A stretch of DNA of 6,426 nt from CALCKU01 sp964534845. GTDB taxonomy: Bacteria > Pseudomonadota > Alphaproteobacteria > Caulobacterales > Maricaulaceae. Positions 1 through 5,189 of this stretch are shown piece after piece. Position 1 is the first letter of the stretch; every line of letters begins with the position of its first letter. The notes under the pieces were generated by a model. That model made no database searches and was not told the origin of the DNA. It saw nothing but the letters and a program-made list of their open reading frames with translations. The position numbers and the translations under genes are program-made. Location: the NCBI GenBank assembly GCA_964534845.1, contig CAZHPV010000092.1:1-6426 (forward strand). Direction: 5' to 3'.

Positions 1-838
1 TCATGATTTTGCAGCTCTCATACATTTCGTCGACGCGGCAGAGATAACGGTCATAGCAATCGCCGTTTTTACCCAGAGGGATTTTGAAATCCAACTCGTC
101 ATAAACAGAATAAGGCTGGTTACGGCGCAAATCCCAAGCCAGACCAGAGCCGCGCACAAGCACGCCTGAGAACCCCCAATCAAAACAGTCTTGCTGAGAG
201 ACAACGCCAATATTGACATTACGCTGTTTGAAAATCCGATTCTCTGTCAAGAGCGTCTCAATATCTTTAAGCTTTTGCGGGAACTGATCACACCAGTTTA
301 GCATATCATTAATCAACGCGGGTGGTAGGTCTTGGTGGACGCCGCCGGGTCTGAAATACATGGCATGCATGCGCGAGCCGCAAGCGCGCTCGTAAAACAC
401 CATGAGCTTTTCACGCTCTTCAAAACCCCAAACGGGCGGGGTCAGCGCACCAACATCCATGGCTTGTGTTGTGATATTGAGCATATGGGATAAAATCCGC
501 CCAATTTCTGAGAAAATCACGCGGATGAATTCCGCCCGGCGCGGGACTTCAATCCCCATGAGCTTTTCAATCGCCAAGCAAAAGGCATGCTCTTGGTTCA
601 TCGGCGCAACGTAATCCAGACGGTCAAAATAAGGAATAGCTTGCAGGTAAGTCTTATGCTCTATCAGCTTTTCTGTGCCGCGGTGCAAAAGCCCAATATG
701 CGGATCAACGCGCTCGACAATCTCGCCCTCAAGCTCGAGCACAAGGCGCAGCACACCATGCGCGGCCGGATGTTGCGGGCCGAAATTAATGGTGAAATTA
801 CGATCATCACCTTCGAGTGTGGCTTCAGTTGTGGTCAT
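1..838 (-). CDS. nuoD: NADH-quinone oxidoreductase subunit D (49 kDa subunit), N-terminal part, cut by the window edge
   Basis: NuoD is a peripheral-arm subunit of complex I that helps form the quinone-binding pocket next to cluster N2, at the cytoplasmic face of the inner membrane. Reading from ATG at 838 gives 279 complete codons with no stop, so the last third of a protein of about 390-400 residues lies beyond position 1. The family is clear from FGPQHPAAHG at residues 19-28, LHRGTEKLIE soon after, the PYFDRLDYV stretch, and RGSGLAWDLR and GDCYDRYLCRVDEM near the cut. The start directly precedes the conserved N-terminal block, and only one base separates it from the stop of the upstream gene. 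No good ribosome binding site stands at the usual distance: the nearest purine-rich match (AGGA, complement of 854-857) is 15 bases away. Translation is therefore probably coupled to the upstream gene, which is inference. Confidence 0.97.
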   Translation of the reverse strand, partial: MTTTEATLEGDDRNFTINFGPQHPAAHGVLRLVLELEGEIVERVDPHIGLLHRGTEKLIEHKTYLQAIPYFDRLDYVAPMNQEHAFCLAIEKLMGIEVPRRAEFIRVIFSEIGRILSHMLNITTQAMDVGALTPPVWGFEEREKLMVFYERACGSRMHAMYFRPGGVHQDLPPALINDMLNWCDQFPQKLKDIETLLTENRIFKQRNVNIGVVSQQDCFDWGFSGVLVRGSGLAWDLRRNQPYSVYDELDFKIPLGKNGDCYDRYLCRVDEMYESCKIM

Positions 839-839
839 G

Positions 840-1619
840 TTACGATTTAATAATCCTAGCTATTTTTTTATCCGACTTTTCCAACATTTCATAAAACAGT
901 TTATTACACTCGGTCTCAGGTAAAGGCTTCACGCCATCGCTTTTTTGATGAAGATGTTTCAAAGAATATGACAGAGCTACATGTGTCCATATCCAAGGAT
1001 TAAAGTCCACCCCGGTTTCTTTAAGCTCGATCATTTCCCCCCTAACAGGAGGAACACTTCCGGTAGCTCGTGAAAAAGCGCATTCTCTTAACTGGATTTT
1101 ATTGACCCCTTGATCCATCAATACATCAACAAATGTATCCATGATTTCTTGCTCTTGGGCTTTCGTAACATATTCAGCGCTTTCCCTACGGAACTTACGT
1201 TCGATAACCGCGAATTCCCTTTCTTTTGCAGAACAAAAGCTAAAATGATCGAGCTTGCTGCGCTCTCTGTAAAACTCAAATGTGGACATAGAATGCCGAT
1301 TAGAGTTTAGAAGTTCCAATTGTCTTTTTTTATCATTATGGAGTTTACTAATATCTACCTGATCCACATCAGAGAATTCTTGCGCCTCGTCCTCCAAAAA
1401 CTTTATTCGCGACTTAACTCTTTTAACAACTGCAAGATTTTGCTTGCTTCCATCACCATCTAAAAACTTGGCCAACTGCGCCTCGTTATCAATTAGGCAT
1501 GCTTTCAAGTTTGCGGCAGTTTCAACACGAGAATTATCAGCTTCCGCTAAAACAGTGTTAAAAGAAAACATTGCACCAAGCAAGAAAACCAAAATTTTTA
1601 GGTACTTAACAACCCGCAT
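840..1619 (-). CDS. Unrecognised secreted or periplasmic protein inserted between nuoC and nuoD
   Basis: I do not recognise this 259-residue protein. It starts with a typical signal peptide: basic MRVVKYLK, a hydrophobic core at about residues 9-20, and a likely signal peptidase I site after VLA at residue 25. The mature part is highly charged and probably mostly helical, with no further membrane segment. Four cysteines (41, 129, 180, 238) could form two disulfides in the periplasm. Its second half holds a Trp-containing patch, FNPWIWTHVALSYSLKHLH. The ATG at 1619 overlaps the nuoC stop by one base and has GGAGG seven bases upstream. A GTG one codon earlier (1622) is possible but too close to that site. 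The stop is one base before nuoD, so the gene sits inside the nuo transcript. GC is about 39% against about 49% in adjacent nuoC, which suggests acquisition or weak constraint. A role in complex I is not shown; it may simply be a passenger. Confidence 0.85.
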   Translation of the reverse strand: MRVVKYLKILVFLLGAMFSFNTVLAEADNSRVETAANLKACLIDNEAQLAKFLDGDGSKQNLAVVKRVKSRIKFLEDEAQEFSDVDQVDISKLHNDKKRQLELLNSNRHSMSTFEFYRERSKLDHFSFCSAKEREFAVIERKFRRESAEYVTKAQEQEIMDTFVDVLMDQGVNKIQLRECAFSRATGSVPPVRGEMIELKETGVDFNPWIWTHVALSYSLKHLHQKSDGVKPLPETECNKLFYEMLEKSDKKIARIIKS

Positions 1620-2212
1620 CACCCCTCCTCCACTTTTTCGTCACCAGGAAGGATATATTTCGCACCTTCCCACGGGCTCATAAAGTCAAAGCTGCGATAT
1701 TCCTGGGGCAGATTGACGGGCTCATAAACCACCGCCTTGCGTTCTTCGTCATAGCGCACTTCGACAAAGCCAGAGAGCGGGAAGTCCTTACGCAAAGGAT
1801 AACCTTCAAAGCCATAATCGGTCAGAATACGGCGAAGGTCAGGATGCTCATCAAAAATAATACCGTACATGTCAAAGGCTTCGCGCTCATACCAATCGGC
1901 ATTTGGGAACAGGCTGGTAATCGAATTAACGGCCGTTTCCTCGTCGGTGGTAATTTTCACACGTATGCGCATATTATGGCCCATGGACAGCATGTGATAC
2001 ACAACCTCAAAGCGGCGCTCACGGTTCGGATAATCTACGCCGCATATATCAATTAGGCTTGAAAATTTACACAATGGGTCATCACGCAAAAAGGTGATGA
2101 CTTTAACGACTTCTGCGCGCCGCGCTTCAATGGTCATTTCGCCGTTTGTTACATGAACAGCGTTGACGGCATCGCCCATCTGGTCCGTGATATGACTTTC
2201 TAAGCCTTCCAT
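1619..2212 (-). CDS. nuoC: NADH-quinone oxidoreductase subunit C (30 kDa subunit)
   Basis: NuoC is a structural subunit of the complex I peripheral arm that packs against NuoD, NuoB and NuoI; it carries no cofactor. The 197-residue protein is a normal length for a stand-alone NuoC. Its C-terminal half holds the family signature: ERE-AFDMYGI at about residues 109-117, then HPDLRRILTDYGFEG at 123-137 and PLRKDFPLSG at 139-148. The N-terminal half carries the DICGVDYP block at 55-62. The ATG overlaps the nuoB stop by one base (TAATG), a common coupling arrangement. The gene ends in a purine-rich Glu-Glu-Gly-stop that doubles as the ribosome binding site of the next gene. In E. coli nuoC and nuoD are fused; here they are separate and kept apart by an extra gene. 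Confidence 0.98.
   Translation of the reverse strand: MEGLESHITDQMGDAVNAVHVTNGEMTIEARRAEVVKVITFLRDDPLCKFSSLIDICGVDYPNRERRFEVVYHMLSMGHNMRIRVKITTDEETAVNSITSLFPNADWYEREAFDMYGIIFDEHPDLRRILTDYGFEGYPLRKDFPLSGFVEVRYDEERKAVVYEPVNLPQEYRSFDFMSPWEGAKYILPGDEKVEEG
1624..1631 (-). promoter_or_regulatory. Strong ribosome binding site inside the nuoC tail
   Basis: The minus strand reads GGAGGAGG here, within the last codons of nuoC (Glu-Glu-Gly-stop). The first GGAGG is seven bases from the ATG at 1619, which is near-ideal, and only four from the alternative GTG at 1622. This favours the ATG and implies that the secreted protein is actively translated. The match to the anti-Shine-Dalgarno sequence is seen directly; its strength in vivo is inferred. 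Confidence 0.6.
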
Positions 2213-2778
2213 TAGCGCTCTATCGTCCCTTCGCGGCGAATTTTCTTCTGGAGCTGCAAAATGCCGTAAACCAAGGCCTCAGCCGTTGGCGGACAGCCCG
2301 GCACATAAACATCCACAGGCACAATACGGTCACAGCCGCGCACAACAGCGTAGGAATAATGATAATACCCCCCGCCATTTGCGCAGGACCCCATAGAGAT
2401 CACATAGCGCGGCAGTGGCATTTGATCATACACCTTACGCAAAGCGGGTGCCATTTTATTGGTCAGGGTTCCGGCCACTATCATCACGTCAGATTGGCGC
2501 GGACTAGCACGGGGCGCAAAGCCAAAGCGTTCAAGATCATAGCGCGGCATTGAGGCTTGCATCATTTCTACCGCGCAACAGGCGAGACCGAATGTCATCC
2601 ACATAAGAGAGCCTGTTCTGGCCCATGTTATCAGGTCTTCTGACGCTGCCGTGACAAAACCTTTATCGGCCAGTTGATCGGACAGACCATCAAAATAGGG
2701 ATCGTGCTTTTTCGGATCATAGGCAGGCGTCCCAAGGTCACGGGCCGCAGATCCAGCAGGTTTGATAAGATTAGACAT
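2212..2778 (-). CDS. nuoB: NADH-quinone oxidoreductase subunit B (N2 iron-sulfur cluster subunit)
   Basis: NuoB binds the [4Fe-4S] cluster N2, the last electron carrier before quinone, and forms the quinone pocket with NuoD. The 188-residue protein shows all four expected ligands: the tandem Cys67-Cys68 in GLACCAVEMM, Cys132 in MGSCANGGG and Cys162 in VPGCPPTAEAL. The SPRQSDVMIVAGT and NKMAPALRKVYDQMP blocks are also intact. The residues before about 45 are a variable N-terminal extension typical of alphaproteobacterial and mitochondrial homologues. The start at 2778 has GGAG about ten bases upstream. The gene lies 22 bases after nuoA and overlaps nuoC by one base, consistent with a single nuo transcript. 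Confidence 0.98.
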   Translation of the reverse strand: MSNLIKPAGSAARDLGTPAYDPKKHDPYFDGLSDQLADKGFVTAASEDLITWARTGSLMWMTFGLACCAVEMMQASMPRYDLERFGFAPRASPRQSDVMIVAGTLTNKMAPALRKVYDQMPLPRYVISMGSCANGGGYYHYSYAVVRGCDRIVPVDVYVPGCPPTAEALVYGILQLQKKIRREGTIER

Positions 2779-2800
2779 ACACTAAGTGCTCCAGTCCCGC

Positions 2801-3172
2801 TTAGTTCCAGTTCAAAGCGCCCTTTTTCCAGGCGTAATAAAGACCGGCGACGAGCTCGGCTAAAAACAACATCCCGATAGCCCACCCATAAATGCTCATT
2901 GTGCCATTGCCAATGGACAAAGCCCATGGGAACAGAAAGGCGACTTCAATATCAAAAATGATGAATAGGATGGCTACGAGATAGAACTGCACATCGAATT
3001 TCATACGCGAGTCATCAAACGCATTAAAGCCGCACTCATATGTGGAGACTTTTTCGCTATCGGGGCTCGCGGGCGCGAAAAGCTTCGCGCCGATAAGCAA
3101 AGCCAGACTGAGGCCCAGCGCAATACCAAACAGTATAATAACGGGAAGATATCCAAGTAAGAATTCTGTCAT
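2801..3172 (-). CDS. nuoA: NADH-quinone oxidoreductase subunit A
   Basis: NuoA is a small membrane subunit of complex I at the junction of the membrane and peripheral arms. From ATG 3172 the protein has 123 residues, the usual length. Three membrane segments are visible at about 8-32, 62-83 and 93-116. The long first loop holds the conserved YECGF (45-49), and the second segment carries the FDIE acidic pair (73-76) followed by FLFPWA. The reading frame stays open upstream to a GTG at 3223, which would add 17 polar residues (RKSESFGQWKREAKAV). I prefer 3172 because the downstream protein already begins like a normal NuoA, and because the GTG has its only purine run directly against it. Neither start has a convincing ribosome binding site. 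This is the first gene of the nuo operon. Confidence 0.95.
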   Translation of the reverse strand: MTEFLLGYLPVIILFGIALGLSLALLIGAKLFAPASPDSEKVSTYECGFNAFDDSRMKFDVQFYLVAILFIIFDIEVAFLFPWALSIGNGTMSIYGWAIGMLFLAELVAGLYYAWKKGALNWN

Positions 3173-3338
3173 AACAGCTTTAGCTTCACGTTTCCATTGT
3201 CCAAAGGACTCACTTTTACGCACCCCTTAATCGGGGCAAAACCTAGAGAGGTGAGACTGGGATTGCAATGAATAATTTGTCACGCAAGTCGCTTTATTTG
3301 CCGCCACTTCCCATTCTTGCAATTATCGCCTATGAAAG

Positions 3339-3370
3339 CGAGGATATTAGGCTATTAGGGCCTCGTTTTT
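3339..3370 (+). terminator. Weak terminator-like hairpin in the moaD leader
   Basis: CGAGG at 3339-3343 can pair with CCTCG at 3361-3365, followed at once by five T residues (3366-3370). The loop is 17 bases, and a competing 4-base stem (AGGC 3349-3352 with GCCT 3360-3363) lies inside it. The five-base stem and long loop make a weak intrinsic terminator at best. If real, it would lie about 20 bases before moaD and could attenuate transcription in the leader. Chance occurrence is quite possible. Confidence 0.2.
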
Positions 3371-3381
3371 CGGCAAATAAT

Positions 3382-3385
3382 AGGA
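3382..3385 (+). promoter_or_regulatory. Ribosome binding site supporting the short moaD start
   Basis: AGGA stands five bases before ATG 3391, a usable Shine-Dalgarno position. It supports starting moaD at 3391 rather than at the in-frame ATG 3268, which would put 41 non-family residues before the conserved domain. Confidence 0.5.
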
Positions 3386-3390
3386 CGATC

Positions 3391-3642
3391 ATGGTAAAAC
3401 TCATGTTTTTCGGTCCCCTTAAAGACCTTATGGGTTATGGGGAGACACACATAACACTTCCGGCGTCTGTAAACTCACGCGCGGATTTGATTGCATTTAT
3501 TTCCGAAGGCAACCCGCACGTGAGTGAAGCCCTCAATGCTCCGACGGTCAGATTGATTATCAACAATGAAATAGCCGTCGAAGACGGCGATATTGGAGAT
3601 GCGACCGAGCTCGCCTTTTTACCGCCGCTAAGTGGTGGGTAG
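3391..3642 (+). CDS. moaD: Molybdopterin synthase small (sulfur carrier) subunit MoaD
   Basis: MoaD is the ubiquitin-fold sulfur carrier of molybdopterin synthase. Its C-terminal glycine is adenylylated and then thiocarboxylated, and donates sulfur to the pterin precursor held by MoaE. From ATG 3391 the protein has 83 residues, the normal family length. It opens with the beta-strand VKLMFFGPLKDLMG and ends LAFLPPLSGG, with the essential terminal Gly-Gly intact. The middle VRLIINNEIAVEDGDIGD also fits the fold. The frame is open upstream to ATG 3268, but those 41 residues do not resemble the family. AGGA at 3382-3385 supports the short form. It is the first gene of the Moco cluster and is followed after a short gap by its partner moaE, the usual pairing. 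Confidence 0.93.
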   Translation: MVKLMFFGPLKDLMGYGETHITLPASVNSRADLIAFISEGNPHVSEALNAPTVRLIINNEIAVEDGDIGDATELAFLPPLSGG

Positions 3643-3661
3643 AACACCCTAGGTAGTGACT

Positions 3662-4129
3662 ATGATATCCGTTCAAGCTGAAATTTTTGATCCCGGAAAA
3701 TGCCTAAACGCCTTTACCAAAGACCATACCGATATGGGCGCTGTTGTCAGCTTTACGGGGCATGTGAGAGATTATGCCTCGCGAGCGAACCATACGTCCG
3801 ATGTTTCCATTTTACATCTTCAGCATTATCCAAATTATACGGATTCCGAGATATCCAAAATCGAGCAACAAGCCCAGAAACGCTGGCCGGGCATTCGCAC
3901 CCTTATTATCCACCGTTATGGCGACCTATATCCGGGTGACCCCATCGTCTTTGTCGCAGTCGCCAGCGCACACCGTAAAACCGCTTTTGATGCGGCCACA
4001 TTTTTAATGGACTATCTTAAAACAGACGCCCCCTTTTGGAAAAAGGAAAACCGCAATGACGGCGCATTCTGGATTGAACCGAAAGATAGCGATAGACAGG
4101 CCCGTAAAATCTGGCAAGAAACATCCTAA
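3662..4129 (+). CDS. moaE: Molybdopterin synthase catalytic (large) subunit MoaE
   Basis: MoaE binds cyclic pyranopterin monophosphate and, with two thiocarboxylated MoaD subunits, makes the dithiolene of molybdopterin in the cytoplasm. The 155-residue protein is full length. Family landmarks are VVSFTGHVRDYA (about 28-39), the HRYGDLYPGD block (84-93), VAVASAHRKTAF (98-109) and the KTDAPFWKKE active-site stretch at 120-129. Lys120 and Lys127 correspond to the catalytic lysines of E. coli MoaE (Lys119 and Lys126). The usual acidic L-E-x-E-H-Y segment reads LHLQHYP here (51-57), a mild divergence. A GTG two codons upstream (3656) is possible, but AGG at 3651-3653 is eight bases from ATG 3662 and only two from the GTG, so the ATG is preferred. 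It follows moaD by 19 bases. Confidence 0.95.
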   Translation: MISVQAEIFDPGKCLNAFTKDHTDMGAVVSFTGHVRDYASRANHTSDVSILHLQHYPNYTDSEISKIEQQAQKRWPGIRTLIIHRYGDLYPGDPIVFVAVASAHRKTAFDAATFLMDYLKTDAPFWKKENRNDGAFWIEPKDSDRQARKIWQETS

Positions 4130-4170
4130 CCACCAAGGCATAAGGCAAAGACGCGTAACAAAGATCGACT

Positions 4171-4704
4171 ATGGCACACGGCATACAAGAAGAGCTTATT
4201 TTCAAACCCCTGAGCATCGCAATATTAACGGTGAGCGATACCCGCACCCAAGACAATGATACGTCGGGCGATTTGCTTGTCGAGCGCCTCACGACGGCGG
4301 GTCATAAACTCGCAGCAAGAGCGATTGTTCGCGATGATATTCCCAAAGTCAGGCGCACTGTGAAAGACTGGATAGACACGGTTGAAATCGACGTGATCAT
4401 CTCCACAGGGGGAACGGGGTTAACCGGACGTGATATTACGCCTGAAGCGATCACACCCTTATTTGATAAGGTTATTGACGGGTTTTCCGTCATCTTCCAT
4501 CAGGTGAGCTATCAATCCGTGGGCTTATCGACTTTGCAGTCACGGGCTATTGCCGGATTGGCGGGCGGTACAATAATCTTTGCCCTGCCCGGCTCGAACG
4601 GAGCGGTTAAGGATGGTTGGGATAAAGTCATTGCCGCGCAACTTGATAGTCGCCACAAGCCTTGTAATATGGTCGAGCTTATGCCGCGTTTTCTCGAAAG
4701 TTGA
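4171..4704 (+). CDS. moaB: Molybdopterin adenylyltransferase-type protein of the MoaB/MogA family
   Basis: Proteins of this family bind molybdopterin and, in MogA and active MoaB forms, adenylylate it to prepare for metal insertion by MoeA. The 177 residues are collinear with E. coli MoaB (about 170). Conserved blocks are IAILTVSDTRTQDNDTSG (16-33), ISTGGTGLTGRD with TPEA (77-93), the STLQSRAIAGL stretch (120-130), FALPGSNGAVKDGW (137-150) and QLDSRHKPCN (157-166). The PxLxSR-CN ending and overall layout favour MoaB over MogA. The TGGTG loop and the GRD acidic residue, which matter for activity, are present, so I infer an active enzyme; E. coli MoaB itself lacks activity. The start lies 41 bases after moaE with only a weak ribosome binding site, and no hairpin is seen in that gap. 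Confidence 0.92.
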   Translation: MAHGIQEELIFKPLSIAILTVSDTRTQDNDTSGDLLVERLTTAGHKLAARAIVRDDIPKVRRTVKDWIDTVEIDVIISTGGTGLTGRDITPEAITPLFDKVIDGFSVIFHQVSYQSVGLSTLQSRAIAGLAGGTIIFALPGSNGAVKDGWDKVIAAQLDSRHKPCNMVELMPRFLES

Positions 4705-4706
4705 TT

Positions 4707-5189
4707 ATGTCGAACCCCCTCACCCATATAGATAAAGATGGCCGGGTTAAAATGGTCGACGTCGGCGATAAGGCGGTCACCGAACGCATGGCCGTAGCCA
4801 CAGGTCGCTTGATTGCCTCTCCTGAAACCATCGAACTTGTACGGACAGGCACCGCTAAAAAAGGAGATGTCCTAACCATCGCCGAAATCGCAGGCGTGAT
4901 GGCAAGCAAACGCACAGCTGACCTGATACCGCTCTGTCACCCTTTGCCTATCACCTCGGCCAAACTCAATATTGAAGTCACGTCCGATACAGAAATTAAC
5001 GTTACCGCCTGCATTAAAACCAAAGGACAAACAGGTATTGAAATGGAGGCTTTAACAGCCGTATCTGTGGCTTGTCTGACGCTGTATGACATGTTGAAAG
5101 CGAGCGACAAATCCATGACTATAAGTGCAATCGAATTGATTGAAAAAACCGGCGGAAAATCCGGAACATATAAAAAGCAAGACGGATAA
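4707..5189 (+). CDS. moaC: Cyclic pyranopterin monophosphate synthase MoaC
   Basis: MoaC converts the MoaA product, 3',8-cyclo-7,8-dihydroguanosine triphosphate, into cyclic pyranopterin monophosphate, the first stable Moco intermediate. The 160-residue protein matches the family along its whole length: LTHIDKDG and KMVDVGDKAVTER near the start, KKGDVLTIAEIAGVMASKRT at 51-70, LIPLCHPLPI at 73-82, TGIEMEALTAVSVACLT at 109-125, YDMLKA at 127-132 and KTGGKSG at 147-153. Asp128 and Lys131 match catalytic residues of E. coli MoaC, and His78 lies in the CHP motif of the active site. ATG 4707 follows the moaB stop by two bases. A TTG two codons earlier overlaps that stop but adds nothing to the family match. 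The gene overlaps moeA by one base. MoaA, its required partner in the pathway, is not in this window. Confidence 0.97.
   Translation: MSNPLTHIDKDGRVKMVDVGDKAVTERMAVATGRLIASPETIELVRTGTAKKGDVLTIAEIAGVMASKRTADLIPLCHPLPITSAKLNIEVTSDTEINVTACIKTKGQTGIEMEALTAVSVACLTLYDMLKASDKSMTISAIELIEKTGGKSGTYKKQDG

Larger units (their letters stand above)
3173..3390. promoter_or_regulatory. Divergent intergenic region between the nuo and moa operons
   Basis: These 218 bases separate the preferred starts of nuoA (leftward) and moaD (rightward), so promoters for both operons are expected here. I could not identify a convincing -35/-10 pair on either strand. A small GC hairpin (CCCC 3223-3226 with GGGG 3233-3236) overlaps the alternative nuoA GTG. 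ATTGCAAT at 3262-3269 is a short palindrome. No ModE-type molybdate operator or Moco riboswitch-like element was recognised. The region is also open in the moaD frame from 3268. The regulatory role is inferred from gene orientation alone. Confidence 0.5.

Noticed and set aside
587..850. 87-codon open frame on the plus strand over the start of nuoD
   Set aside because: It is antisense to the conserved NuoD N-terminus and has no protein features of its own.
2631..2927. 98-codon open frame on the minus strand spanning the end of nuoA and the start of nuoB
   Set aside because: It is out of frame with both NuoA and NuoB, which are unmistakable there.
3223..3236. Small GC hairpin (CCCC and GGGG with a six-base loop) as a terminator
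   Set aside because: The stem is only four pairs and no T run follows on the plus strand; on the minus strand it lies at a gene start, not an end.
4130..4170. Possible terminator or separate promoter between moaE and moaB
   Set aside because: No inverted repeat, T run or recognisable promoter boxes are present in the 41 bases; it looks like an ordinary operon gap.
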